Shown here one piece after another: positions 33,799 through 43,345 of a stretch of DNA of 64,000 bases. Location: assembly GCF_000023885.1 (NCBI RefSeq), contig NC_013165.1, forward strand, positions 2,852,001 to 2,916,000, read 5' to 3'. Source of the stretch: Slackia heliotrinireducens DSM 20476. Its GTDB lineage: Bacteria; Actinomycetota; Coriobacteriia; Coriobacteriales; Eggerthellaceae. The number at the start of each line of letters is the position of its first letter. Within the stretch, counting starts at the first letter, position 1. Under the pieces are notes generated by a model, which did no database searches, had not been told where the DNA came from, and worked only from the letters and a program-made list of their open reading frames with translations. The position numbers and the translations under genes are program-made.

Positions 33799-34688
33799 CA
33801 GGCCTGGGGTTCCTTCATCACAAGTTCGCGAATCTTGCCGTTAAGGACCCTCACGCCCACGTACTTGATGCAGGTCTGGCCCACAATGCGCGCCTCGCCA
33901 CGCAGGCGCAGCAGCGCTTCCAGGAAGTCGACGGATTCGCCAAGATCGTGAATCTTCACCTCGGCACATCCGGTATCGATAAGGGCGTAGGCGATCTTCG
34001 GGCACAGCTGAAGCACCATGCTGCCGCCGATGCGCTCGTCTAAGGCGCGCACGAAATCCGCCATGAACAAGAGCATCGACTTCTCCATCACGCGCGGGCC
34101 CAAGATGCTCAACGTGCCGGCGGAATCCGACAGCGTGATGACGTCCACTCCGCACTCGCGCGCCTCATCCACATAGGGAAGAAGCTGTCCGGCGAGCTTC
34201 CACATAACCTCTACCGCCTGATCAGGCTGTTTGCGGAACATCTTGAACACCTTCGCCGCATCCATGAGCGACTGCATCATGGTCCAAGGTCCCACGATTT
34301 CAAGACACACGGTTTCGCCGCGCTGCTTCAGGATGCGGCACGCCTCCAGCACCTCGCGGATGCGCCCCTGCGAGAAGTCGATGTCAGGCAGCGCCATGAA
34401 GTCCTCGTAAGACTCGCAGACGGGATCGGCCGCGCGGGGGCACGATTTTGCATCGCCAAGCTTCACGTTGCCGCCCATGGCCTCAACTTCCACCGTGCGG
34501 CAGAAGGGCAGCAGGCAGAAATTCGCCCCATCGTGTTCCTTAATGGCCAAAGACAGCGTGGCCATCGTGTCGCGGTGGCAGTAGGCATCGGGAAACTCCA
34601 GGTCAAGCCCCTGGGTGACCTCAGGGCTCACACCAACCGAGTTCGCGTACGTGCATCTGAAATCGCGGATCTTCTTCGCACCCACCAT
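33798..34688 (-). CDS. UroD-family protein with altered zinc site
   Basis: A 296-residue UroD-superfamily protein, shorter than the other two in the window. At the place of the zinc motif HxC it reads LQLCPK, so the His is Gln; a later Cys (GQTCIKY) remains. It may bind metal differently or act as a partner rather than a methyltransferase. ATG 34688 follows AAGAAGG and lies two bases after the RACo-like stop. Coupled to the DUF1638 gene downstream. Confidence 0.8.
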   Translation of the reverse strand: MVGAKKIRDFRCTYANSVGVSPEVTQGLDLEFPDAYCHRDTMATLSLAIKEHDGANFCLLPFCRTVEVEAMGGNVKLGDAKSCPRAADPVCESYEDFMALPDIDFSQGRIREVLEACRILKQRGETVCLEIVGPWTMMQSLMDAAKVFKMFRKQPDQAVEVMWKLAGQLLPYVDEARECGVDVITLSDSAGTLSILGPRVMEKSMLLFMADFVRALDERIGGSMVLQLCPKIAYALIDTGCAEVKIHDLGESVDFLEALLRLRGEARIVGQTCIKYVGVRVLNGKIRELVMKEPQA

Positions 34689-34690
34689 AG

Positions 34691-36511
34691 TTAGCCTTCT
34701 TTCCGTTTGGAAACGTCCGGGAACATCATGCACTGGGAGAACAGACGCTCGTAGTTCTCCGTCGCCCCCAGCTCCATGTAGTCCATCTCGTGGGCAAGCC
34801 GCTCCATCCCGCGCTTGACCTCGCCCGACATGAGCGCCATGTACGCGCCCGTCTTGGAGGTGTTGCCGGCGTAGACGATGCGGTCCTCCACCTCTTCGGG
34901 AAGGATTCCCGTGCCGGTGATGGAACTGGCCGTGAGATGCGCGCCGAACTGACCTGCGATGATAACCTGATCCAGATCGTCCATACCGATGCCAGCCTTG
35001 TTCAGAAGCGCCATGAATCCCGAAAGGATGGCGCCCTTGGCAAGCTGCACCTGCCGCACGTCGCCTTGGGTCACAAGCATGGGCTCCGCCCCGTCGACCA
35101 GCACGAACGAGCGCTTGCCGTCCTCGTGTTCGATGAGCATCTTCCTGCGGTAATCGTCCTCGGGCAGGCGGTCCAGCTTCACGAACGCACCGTTCTTGCG
35201 CACGAAACCGCAGCGGACGAGCTCACGCAGCACGGCCAAGATGCCGCTGCCGCACAAACCCTGAGGCTCCACGTCGCCGCCGATGATCGCGAACTGGTTG
35301 CCATCTTCGGTAATGGTGATCTCTTCGATGGCGCCTTCGGCCGCACGCATGCCGGCGCTGATGTTCATGCCTTCAAGGGCGGGGCCGGCCGCACACGAGC
35401 ACGACAGCAGCTGCCCCTGTTTTGAAAGGACGATTTCGCCGTTCGTGCCGATGTCTATGAACAGCACGTTGTTCTTGACGTTGTGCAGGTCGCACACGTA
35501 GGCGCCCGCCACGATGTCGGCGCCGATGTAGGCCGAAACGTGCGGGAGGCAGTACAGGCGCGCGCCGGGGGCCGCCTCGATGCCGATGGCGCGGGCAGGC
35601 AGGTCCTTCGCGCGTGCGAAGGCGGGGGCGAAGGGGGCCTTGCCGATGCCGTGGGCATCCACGCCCAACAGCATGTGCATCATCGTGCAGTTCGCGCCCA
35701 CGGCTATCTCGTAAATCCGGTTGCGAGGGATGCCGGTCTCTTCGCAAAGCTCGTCGAACATGCCGTTGATGGACTTCACCATCACCTTGCGCAGGTTGGC
35801 GATGCCGTTGTCCGGATGCTCAAGCTCGTACGTGATGCGCGTGAGCACGTCCAGGCCGAAGACCTTCTGGGCGTTGATCTGCGAAGCGTCCGCCAGAACT
35901 TCGCCCGTGGCAAGGTTGACCAGCTCGCACACCACGGTGGTGGTGCCGATGTCGATGGCCACGCCGTACAGCTCGTCGGTGGTGTCGCCCCGCTCGATCT
36001 GCACGACTTCGCCATCGTGAAACACCGCCGTGAACTCGCCGGGTACGAGGCCGGCGTCAATCAGCACCTCCGCAGAAAGCGCGTCCACACCCAGCTGGGC
36101 GCAGGCCTGGTCTTCGAAGGGGGTCTGGTCTTCCAGCGTCGGACGTTCGATGGTAAACGTCCGCTTCGATATGTCAGGGTCGTATTCGAATTCAGGCAGC
36201 AAGCCGGTCGTGAGCACTTCATGCTTGCGTTCCCGGTGCATCGATACGATGTCCATGTCGGTTTCGGGCTTCACCATGCAGGCGAGCCTTACGCCCGCTT
36301 CGATCTCCTTGGCGGAAAGCAGTCGGCGCTCGGTTTCCGTCGGAGCGACGGGGTTTTCCGAAACAACCTTCACGCGGCACTTGCCGCACGTCCCTTTGCC
36401 GTTGCAGGGGTTGTCCACCGCAACATTTGCGTCAAGCAGCGCATCGAGCAGGGACTGCCCGGGTTTGCACTCGATCTTGACCGAGCCCGAGTCGACGCTG
36501 ATCGTGGGCAC
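34691..36511 (-). CDS. RACo-type reductive activator of corrinoid proteins (2Fe-2S + ASKHA)
   Basis: A 606-residue protein that reactivates corrinoid proteins by reducing accidentally formed Co(II) to Co(I), driven by ATP. The N-terminal plant-type 2Fe-2S domain has Cys36, 42, 45 (CNGKGTCGKC) and Cys78. The large C-terminal ASKHA (DUF4445) domain shows the phosphate loops AIDIGTTTVV and FIDIGTNGEI. The start is GTG at 36511 with GGGAGG before it. Position between the double-cubane protein and UroD genes supports the call. Confidence 0.92.
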   Translation of the reverse strand: MPTISVDSGSVKIECKPGQSLLDALLDANVAVDNPCNGKGTCGKCRVKVVSENPVAPTETERRLLSAKEIEAGVRLACMVKPETDMDIVSMHRERKHEVLTTGLLPEFEYDPDISKRTFTIERPTLEDQTPFEDQACAQLGVDALSAEVLIDAGLVPGEFTAVFHDGEVVQIERGDTTDELYGVAIDIGTTTVVCELVNLATGEVLADASQINAQKVFGLDVLTRITYELEHPDNGIANLRKVMVKSINGMFDELCEETGIPRNRIYEIAVGANCTMMHMLLGVDAHGIGKAPFAPAFARAKDLPARAIGIEAAPGARLYCLPHVSAYIGADIVAGAYVCDLHNVKNNVLFIDIGTNGEIVLSKQGQLLSCSCAAGPALEGMNISAGMRAAEGAIEEITITEDGNQFAIIGGDVEPQGLCGSGILAVLRELVRCGFVRKNGAFVKLDRLPEDDYRRKMLIEHEDGKRSFVLVDGAEPMLVTQGDVRQVQLAKGAILSGFMALLNKAGIGMDDLDQVIIAGQFGAHLTASSITGTGILPEEVEDRIVYAGNTSKTGAYMALMSGEVKRGMERLAHEMDYMELGATENYERLFSQCMMFPDVSKRKEG

Positions 36512-36617
36512 GGCACACCTCCCATCTCATGCGGGCATCGGGAGCCGGAGCCGAATCGATGTCCCGCAATCCGCTTGGTAGAACCTACCTCGCCCCTTTC
36601 GGAGCAAGGTCGCGAAA

Positions 36618-36651
36618 GCCGGCCCCGTTGCCGCAAAGCGCCAGGGCCGGC
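36618..36651. terminator. Hairpin between double-cubane and RACo genes
   Basis: Perfect 8-bp stem GCCGGCCC (36618-36625) with GGGCCGGC (36644-36651) in the 153-bp gap; on the minus strand it is followed by TTTC. It may attenuate or separate transcription inside the cluster. Confidence 0.5.
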
Positions 36652-36664
36652 GTAAAAAACAAAT

Positions 36665-37819
36665 CTAAAGCATCTCGATGAGGGCCTGCAGACGGGTGTT
36701 CAGCTGGCCTTCGTCGGCGTTGGAATAGTCGGTTTCCACATGGTAGTAGGCGATGCCCTTCTCTTCGGTCACGAAGCGGCTCACCTCGTAGGTCTCGATG
36801 TTGTAGGTGTGGCAGCCCTGCAGGGTCATGTCCACAACGGCGTCGGCCTTGAACTCGTCGATAAGTTCGCCCAGCAGCTGGAAGCGGTACGTGTCAGGAG
36901 ACATCACCGAGCAGCCGATCTTGAAGTAGCGCTCGGCCAGAGCCTCGTAGACGTCGGGGTTGTCCTCGTCGACCAGGTTGTAGTAGTTCTTGATGCCGGT
37001 GCAGTTCTCGAAGGCGACCACCACGCCGCCGGTCTCCTCGATGATGCGGGCGACCTTCTCGGTGGCGCCGCCCATCGGGCAACCGGAGATGATGATGCGC
37101 GGCTTGTGGCCGATCTTGGCGCTGTTCTCCTCGGCCTCCTCCAGAATGCGATCCTTCACCTCGCGCATCTGCTTGACGGCCAGTTCGCGGTCGAAGGTGA
37201 ACGATGCGCCGTAGACAACCTTGAACAGGTCGTAGCCCATGACAGGCGTGGGATCCATCTTCATCAGGTCGAAAATCTCCAGGGCGGCGCGGCGCTCTTC
37301 GTTACGCAGCTTGATGGCTTCGCGAATCTGGTCCTCGGTGATTTCGACGCCGAAGAAGTCCTCGAGCTTCTCCTTGAAGCGGATGACCTCCTTCTTCCAC
37401 AGGGCGAAGCCGTCCTCGTCCTGGGTGTTGGGCAGCTGCATGATGTGCATGGGCTTGAATTCGCTCATGAGCTCGTACATCTTCTTCTTGCCGTCGCAGG
37501 TGCTTTCGGCAACCACCAGATCGCTGAAGTAGAAGAACGGGCACTTGTCGGACTTGGCGAAGCCGTAGCTCGACTTGATGAGCGGGCACAGGCTTGCAGG
37601 CAAATCGCGCTCGGCCAGCGGGATGGTCTCGTCCGACATGGAGCACAGGCCCACCACGGCGGCGTTCATGGCCATGGGCAGCTCGACCGGAACGTAGGTG
37701 CAATACGTTCCCACCAGCGGAAGGTTCTTGTCCTTCTGCTTCTTTGCGGAAAGGAAGGCGTTCTTGCGGCCTTCGGCGAATTCCTCGAAGATTTCCGGCA
37801 GTTCTTTCCTGATCTCCAT
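36665..37819 (-). CDS. 2-hydroxyacyl-CoA dehydratase-like double-cubane cluster protein
   Basis: A 384-residue member of the 2-hydroxyacyl-CoA dehydratase/benzoyl-CoA reductase subunit family (HgdB/BcrB-like). Cysteines at 40, 59, 78, 93 and 108, plus later ones (ISGCPMGG, ENCTG, GCSVMS, LQGCHTYN), fit the double-cubane [Fe8S9] proteins, which pair with an ATP-driven ASKHA reductase and carry out very low-potential reductions. No partner subunit is adjacent, arguing against a true dehydratase. Start 37819 is chosen for AAAAGGAG upstream; the frame extends ten codons further without a better site. Confidence 0.8.
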   Translation of the reverse strand: MEIRKELPEIFEEFAEGRKNAFLSAKKQKDKNLPLVGTYCTYVPVELPMAMNAAVVGLCSMSDETIPLAERDLPASLCPLIKSSYGFAKSDKCPFFYFSDLVVAESTCDGKKKMYELMSEFKPMHIMQLPNTQDEDGFALWKKEVIRFKEKLEDFFGVEITEDQIREAIKLRNEERRAALEIFDLMKMDPTPVMGYDLFKVVYGASFTFDRELAVKQMREVKDRILEEAEENSAKIGHKPRIIISGCPMGGATEKVARIIEETGGVVVAFENCTGIKNYYNLVDEDNPDVYEALAERYFKIGCSVMSPDTYRFQLLGELIDEFKADAVVDMTLQGCHTYNIETYEVSRFVTEEKGIAYYHVETDYSNADEGQLNTRLQALIEML

Positions 37820-38125
37820 AGAGACACTCCTTTTCTGACTAAAAGCCATTATTTGCCTGATTGCGGAAGCGACGTTGCAGATACGCCGGACGATTTAACT
37901 CTTTGCTTCGCAAGCACGGCCGACGCGCAGATTCTCGGCCCGTTACGGCAATCCCCCTTTTGTGTGCAGCGTAGGTTTTGCCCTATTTGCTTACCGCGGT
38001 CATTATATCGCCCTCTTCACGTCGGTACCATGGTCAGAAACAGTTACACTGTCAAACATACAGTCAGAAAGGGCACCCCCCCCCCGCTCGGCAGGGCGAT
38101 GCCGCCCGGCAAAAAGGGGCAGCGC
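37820..38125. other. Divergent intergenic region
   Basis: About 300 bp between the divergent double-cubane and CobW genes. It holds a C10 run (38077-38087 region) and the text ACTGTCAAACATACAGT (38049-38065), which has ACTGT/ACAGT symmetry and could be an operator. No cobalamin riboswitch was seen. Confidence 0.35.
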
Positions 38126-39115
38126 ATGGACTCAAACGAAACCCTTCCCGTAAAAATCGACATCATCGGCGGCTATCTGGGCGCCGGTAAAACCACCTTC
38201 CTGAACAAGCTCGTCCGCGACGGGTTGGGCGCCTCGCGCGTCGCCATCGTCGAGAACGAGTTCGGACAGGAGCCTGTGGACGATGCCGTGATCGAAAGCC
38301 CCGGGTTCTCGATGCGCACGCTGGCGTCGGGTTGCATTTGCTGCTCGCTGAAGGTGGGGTTCATGGACTGCATCGCCGATATCGTCGCCGAGTGCCAGCC
38401 TGACCGCATCCTCATCGAACCTACGGGGCTTGCCAGCCCTGCCGAACTGGAGCGGACCTGTCAGCTGGCCATGCGCATGAAGGGACTTGCCCGTCCCGTG
38501 CGCGTGAACTCCATGACCGCCATCGTCGATGCCACCGACGCCGTCGAAATGATCGATTTCGAAATCCCCGTCTACATGAGCCAAATCGAACAGGCCCACC
38601 TGATCGTGCTGAGCCACACCCAAGAGTTGGATGCCGCGCAGCTTAACGAGGCGGTAGCGGCGATTCGCGAACACGCCAAGCCGCAGGTGCGCATCATAAC
38701 CGAGCCCTGGGACAGCCTCGATGCGCTTGAGGTGCTGGCCCTTTCGGAACAGGCCTACGCAGACGACCTTGACCATGCGGAAGACGCCGACGACCATGAT
38801 CACGACCGCGCCCATGACCACGGGCACGGGCACCACCACAGCCACGAAGGCTTCTCTTCCATAGTCCTGAAGCCCCAAGGCGCCTTCGACAGCCAAACCG
38901 TCGAACGGCTGAACACCGCCCTGCGCGAACAGGGAACATCCCGGGCGAAGGGCTTTCTGCCCTCCCCCGACGGCGGACTGCTCCATTTCGAATACGTGAA
39001 CGGACGCAGCACGGCCGAACCGACCCATTACGAAGGCCCCGCCAAGCTCATCGTCATCGGCGCGCACGTCGATGCTGCGGCCCTTGCCTTCGTTGAGGAC
39101 GCTTCCCGGCTCTAG
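38126..39115 (+). CDS. CobW/P47K-family GTPase metallochaperone
   Basis: A 329-residue COG0523 protein. Walker A is GGYLGAGKTT (15-24), the metal motif CICC is at 70-73, and a His/Asp-rich loop lies at about 212-242 (DHDHDRAHDHGHGHHHSH) before the CobW C-terminal domain. The usual guanine-specificity NKxD reads SHTQ in VLSHTQELD. Such proteins deliver zinc, cobalt or other metals; next to a corrinoid-dependent cluster, cobalt or zinc for the UroD-type sites is plausible but unproven. ATG 38126 follows AAAGGGG. Confidence 0.85.
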   Translation: MDSNETLPVKIDIIGGYLGAGKTTFLNKLVRDGLGASRVAIVENEFGQEPVDDAVIESPGFSMRTLASGCICCSLKVGFMDCIADIVAECQPDRILIEPTGLASPAELERTCQLAMRMKGLARPVRVNSMTAIVDATDAVEMIDFEIPVYMSQIEQAHLIVLSHTQELDAAQLNEAVAAIREHAKPQVRIITEPWDSLDALEVLALSEQAYADDLDHAEDADDHDHDRAHDHGHGHHHSHEGFSSIVLKPQGAFDSQTVERLNTALREQGTSRAKGFLPSPDGGLLHFEYVNGRSTAEPTHYEGPAKLIVIGAHVDAAALAFVEDASRL

Positions 39116-39271
39116 CCAAGTCCGACAACCCGACTCAATCCACGGAATCATCTGCGCCACCCGGACCATTTCGGTTGCAAATTCCCGCTCTTCTGGGCAA
39201 AAGCGGTATCATGAAACGGTCTACGAAACGAGTGACATGCCGCATCATCCGAAATAAGGAGGAAGATCACC

Positions 39272-40210
39272 ATGTTTTGTCCCAAATGCGGAGCCCAATA
39301 TCCCGACGGCACCCCGTTTTGCGGCGCATGCGGAACCCCGCTCACAGGCGGCACCCAGCAGCAGACCGCATACCAGCCGCCCATCGGTGCGGCGCCCACG
39401 CCCCAGAAGAAGCTTCCCGTCATCCCCATCGCCATCGCCGCAGCAGCCATCGCGCTTGTAGCCATCATCGCACTGCTCGTCGTGCCCCGTTGCAGCGGCG
39501 GCTCGGCTGCCACCAGCACCGACGTCGATATGGTCGAAGTCGTCAGCGGCGAGGCCGAAGGCGCCCTCGAGAAGTACGAAAGCGCTTCCATCGACACCGG
39601 CGACGGCGACATCACGTACCGCTACTCCTCCGCCGACTTCGGCGAATACCTGGACAACCTGATCTCCGATGCCCAATCCGGCGACCTCAGCCCGAACGAC
39701 ATCACCGACATTCTGGATGCCGACCAGGCCGCCGAGTTCGACGGAGAGTGGGTCATGCTCTGCGGCGAAGACAACGGCTGGCTGGTGGACATGGCCAACG
39801 AGTCGCTGTCCTATACCTATGATTTCGACGTCCTGTCCGACACCTGGGTCGCCTATGCCACCGTCGTCAACAGCACCGAGCTCACCAACGAGGACATCGC
39901 CAAGACCGTCAAGTCCTGCGGATTCAACTACGACCACATCACCGTGTCCGACATGTCCGCTGACGCCCTGGTCAACCTGGCCGACAACGCCAGCGGCGGC
40001 TACAGCGATTTCAGCTACGCCATCGACGCACTGACGCTTGAAAACGCGGCGCTGGGCTACTTCCAGCAGGCCAACATGGTCGGCGCCGTGATCGACCTGC
40101 AGTGTGAGGACTATTCCATCATTTTGGTGGTTGCTGACAACCCCGAGAACTACACCGAGCTTCTGGGCGACGACGTGGTCGAAAGCATCCAGAACACCTA
40201 CGTCGAATAA
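39272..40210 (+). CDS. Zinc-ribbon membrane-anchored protein
   Basis: A 312-residue protein: zinc ribbon at the extreme N-terminus (CPKCG, CGACG), Pro/Gln-rich linker, one membrane helix (about 49-73) and an acidic extracytoplasmic domain with many Asp/Ser/Tyr. The domain is not recognised. It sits 27 bases before a large ABC protein and is probably its operon partner. A protein with the same N-terminal plan is encoded at 57.0-59.4 kb. Confidence 0.65.
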   Translation: MFCPKCGAQYPDGTPFCGACGTPLTGGTQQQTAYQPPIGAAPTPQKKLPVIPIAIAAAAIALVAIIALLVVPRCSGGSAATSTDVDMVEVVSGEAEGALEKYESASIDTGDGDITYRYSSADFGEYLDNLISDAQSGDLSPNDITDILDADQAAEFDGEWVMLCGEDNGWLVDMANESLSYTYDFDVLSDTWVAYATVVNSTELTNEDIAKTVKSCGFNYDHITVSDMSADALVNLADNASGGYSDFSYAIDALTLENAALGYFQQANMVGAVIDLQCEDYSIILVVADNPENYTELLGDDVVESIQNTYVE

Positions 40211-40237
40211 CCCGCTTACCGCAAGGCTGACCTGCCC

Positions 40238-42997
40238 ATGTTCGAGCTGCACGACATTTCGAAACGCTATGGTGAAGGCGCCGCCTCGCACCTGGCGCTG
40301 GACGGCGTCAGCCTTGCATTCGCCGAGCCCTCGCTGACCTGCATTCTGGGTCCTTCGGGCTGCGGCAAAACCACGCTGCTCAACATCATGGGCGGCCTCG
40401 ACGGGGACTTCGAAGGCTCCGTCAGCATAAACGGTGTTTCCACCAGCGGTTTTTCCGAAACCATGTGGGACGCGTACCGAAGCACGCAGGTGGGGTTCGT
40501 CTTTCAGGAACCCCACCTGATCGACTACCTCACCGTGGCCGAAAACGTCCGCATTGCGCTGGACATGGCCACCGCCCGAAGCGGCGCGGCCGTCGACGCC
40601 GACGCCGCCGTGGCCCGCGCCTTGGCCGATGCCGGCATCGGCGAGCTGGGCGATCGTCTGCCCTCGGAGCTTTCCGGCGGCCAGGCCCAACGCGTCGCCA
40701 TCGCCCGAGCCCTGGTCAAGGAGCCGCGCATCGTTCTTGCCGACGAGCCAACCGGGTCGTTGGACAGCGCCAACAGCGCCGCCATCATGCAGCTTCTGGC
40801 CGACATCGCTCACACCCGCTTGGTGGTCGTGGTCACGCATGACCGCGATTCGGCCGAACGCTTCGCCACCCATATAATAGAGATGAACGACGGCAAGGTT
40901 GTAAGCCACCGCCGGCTGCGCGCTCAGACGGCTGCAGCCAAAACGACCGCCGCACATGCGCCCCGCGCCAAGGCGAAGTCCGCTTCCGCCGTCTTCGAGC
41001 TGGCCCGGCGCCACCTGAAAAACAAGCGGGGCCGCTCGATCATTACCACGCTGGTGGCAAGCATCGGCATTTTATGCATCGTGCTCATGTCCGCCATCAA
41101 TATCGGCGCCCGCGCGTATATGGACGAAGTGGCAACGAACTCCCTGATCAGCTCACCCATCGAGATTAAAGAGGACGGCACGGCCAATGCCCTGCAGTCG
41201 CTGTCCTTCGATACGGGCGGCCTGCTGACCCAAGGCGCCGCCGAAGGCGAGACCCCCACCGCGGTCACAGCCGGCATGCAGGCGCAGATCATGCTGTACG
41301 CCGCGCTGGAGAACCGCCAGGAATGCGACCTGAGCTCCTTCATCACGCACCTGGACCTGAGCGAATCGGACATCCGCGACAACGCCTTCGACGTACAGAT
41401 GCGATATCCCATCGAGCTCAACGTGTACGACCGCAACAACAACCAGATTGTCAAGGCGGGCAAAGCCACCATCCTGCGCAATATCGACCCGTCCACCATC
41501 TTCGGCGAGCAGGCCACCGAGATCATCGAGCAGAAGTTGCCCGATCCCGCCAACCTCATGCGCCAGTTCGTCATCAACGACGAGACCGGGGAGACCCCTT
41601 ACGAGTTGCTGGCCGGCCGATACCCCGAAAGCTACGACGAGCTGGTCATCATCACGGCCCGCGACGGCTCGGTCAGCGATTACTTCATCTACGCGGCCGG
41701 CATCGAGGACTATCACACCTTGGTGGACGCAGCCACCGACATCACCATGGGCAACGATTTCGAAATCCCCGAGCAGACCCCGTCCTATAGCTTCGACGAC
41801 CTGCTGGGCCTGACCTACAAAGTGGTTCCCACCTGCGATTACTATTACAAGGAGAACGGCATCTGGCAAGACGGCCGCAGCCAGAAGGACTTCCGCAAGA
41901 AGCTGCTGGCCGACGCCACCGAGCTCACCGTGGTGGGCATCGTCCGCCCCAACGAGGCCATTGACAACGGCACCGAAATTGGCACGTTGGCCTACGACGA
42001 GGGGCTCATCCCCTATCTGGTCGACGCCGCCAACGACAGCGAGATCGTCCAAGAGCAGCTGGCCGACCCAGAATACGATGTGCTCACCGGCGAGAGTTTC
42101 TCCGCCACCCCGGCCACCGAAGCCCAGCGCGCCGACTTCGAGAACACCAAGCAGGCGCTGCTTGACGCCATGGACCCCGAACTGTTCTCGGACTACAAGC
42201 GCCAGCTGATTGAAAGCCTGTCGTATTCCCAGGTCATAGCCCTTAAGCAGCAACTTGGCGGATATATGAACGTCGACGGCAGCCTGAACGTCTCCGAAGG
42301 CGACATCCGCCAAATCGCCTCGCTGCCCGACAGCACCTTCGCCGCGTTTCTAGAGCAATACGCGCCGTCGAGCCTGAATGCAGGCTACAAGAAGAACCTG
42401 GATGCGTTAGGCGCCGTCGACCTGATGAAGCCCACGGAAATCGACATCTACGCCAAGAGCATGGACGCCAACGACGCCATCCTCGCCGAAATCGAGGAGT
42501 ACAACGAGCACATGGAGCTCACCGGCGCCAACTCCGCACCGCTGGCCACGTCCAACAGCAACAGCGCCCTGCTGGCCCGAGTGACGTCGGTCACCGGCAC
42601 CATCGTGCGCGTGCTGGCAGTCCTTATCGTGATTGCCCTGGCCATGAGCATGTTCATGGTGTTCTCGGTGACCTACGTATCGTCCATCGAGCGCCGCCGC
42701 GAAATCGGCATCCTGCGTGCCATGGGTTCCACCAGGCGCGATATCGTGCGTCTGTTCGATTACGAGAACCTGGTCATCGGCGCATTCGCAGGCGTGGTAG
42801 GCACGATCGTCTCCTTCCTGCTGCAGCCGCTGCTGAACCTGCTCACGTTGTTTTTGACCGCACAGACCGGGCTGTGCCACGTGCCGCTGTGGATCGTTTT
42901 TCCCGCAGTGCTGCTGGGCGCGCTGATCGCCGTGCTTGCAGGCCACATCCCCGCGCGCCGCGCCGCCGCCAGCGACCCCGTGGAGCTGCTGCACTAG
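40238..42997 (+). CDS. MacB-like ABC protein: ATPase fused to an FtsX permease
   Basis: A 919-residue single chain. The N-terminal ATPase (about 1-225) has Walker [10 protein letters not shown], signature LSGGQAQR and Walker [13 protein letters not shown]. After a linker come one membrane helix (about 268-290), a long extracytoplasmic domain (about 290-780) and three helices with the FtsX motif ([18 protein letters not shown]). MacB proteins move lipoproteins, peptides or siderophores or act as mechanotransmitters. The external domain is much larger than MacB's. The neighbouring zinc-ribbon protein may serve as its accessory factor. Confidence 0.88.
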   Translation: MFELHDISKRYGEGAASHLALDGVSLAFAEPSLTCILGPSGCGKTTLLNIMGGLDGDFEGSVSINGVSTSGFSETMWDAYRSTQVGFVFQEPHLIDYLTVAENVRIALDMATARSGAAVDADAAVARALADAGIGELGDRLPSELSGGQAQRVAIARALVKEPRIVLADEPTGSLDSANSAAIMQLLADIAHTRLVVVVTHDRDSAERFATHIIEMNDGKVVSHRRLRAQTAAAKTTAAHAPRAKAKSASAVFELARRHLKNKRGRSIITTLVASIGILCIVLMSAINIGARAYMDEVATNSLISSPIEIKEDGTANALQSLSFDTGGLLTQGAAEGETPTAVTAGMQAQIMLYAALENRQECDLSSFITHLDLSESDIRDNAFDVQMRYPIELNVYDRNNNQIVKAGKATILRNIDPSTIFGEQATEIIEQKLPDPANLMRQFVINDETGETPYELLAGRYPESYDELVIITARDGSVSDYFIYAAGIEDYHTLVDAATDITMGNDFEIPEQTPSYSFDDLLGLTYKVVPTCDYYYKENGIWQDGRSQKDFRKKLLADATELTVVGIVRPNEAIDNGTEIGTLAYDEGLIPYLVDAANDSEIVQEQLADPEYDVLTGESFSATPATEAQRADFENTKQALLDAMDPELFSDYKRQLIESLSYSQVIALKQQLGGYMNVDGSLNVSEGDIRQIASLPDSTFAAFLEQYAPSSLNAGYKKNLDALGAVDLMKPTEIDIYAKSMDANDAILAEIEEYNEHMELTGANSAPLATSNSNSALLARVTSVTGTIVRVLAVLIVIALAMSMFMVFSVTYVSSIERRREIGILRAMGSTRRDIVRLFDYENLVIGAFAGVVGTIVSFLLQPLLNLLTLFLTAQTGLCHVPLWIVFPAVLLGALIAVLAGHIPARRAAASDPVELLH

Positions 42998-43056
42998 CGA
43001 TTCGCGGTTTCAAATCGAGTTTCGTCCGGCGAATCGGGCGCTTTCTGTCGATAAAA

Positions 43057-43250
43057 CCGACTTGGAGGTTTTTTTTCAGAGGCGTTTTTGGACCCTTTTG
43101 TCCCCGTTGAAGACCGCCTTGCAGCGGTTTTCGGGAAGATGCCTCATCTTGAAAAGCTGCCGCTTCTATCGTCCCAGGTCAGAGCCTCGTGGTTTTAAAC
43201 GCTCGCATCAGAGACGATACTTGCAAATTCTATACAAACCTCCAAGTCGG
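43057..43250. repeat. 194-bp segment bounded by perfect 15-bp inverted repeats (MITE-like)
   Basis: CCGACTTGGAGGTTT (43057-43071) is the exact reverse complement of 43236-43250. AAAA borders both outer ends, a possible target duplication. The interior has no coding capacity. Resembles a miniature inverted-repeat element; part of the interior recalls 5138-5151. Confidence 0.65.
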
Positions 43251-43290
43251 AAAAACGTGCAGAAAGTGGCGGAATCGCCGGATGGAAAGC

Positions 43291-43318
43291 AAAAACGCCG
43301 CCCGAAACCGGACGGCGC
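43291..43318 (-). terminator. Terminator of the rRNA methyltransferase operon
   Basis: A GC-rich stem (43296-43303 with 43310-43317, one mismatch) followed on the minus strand by TTTTT. Confidence 0.8.
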
Positions 43319-43345
43319 TTGCATGATTCAACGGTCTGGACGCGG

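Noticed and set aside
36740-38125. In-frame 5' extension of the CobW gene
   Set aside because: It runs antisense to the double-cubane gene; the ATG at 38126 has a ribosome site and fits family length.
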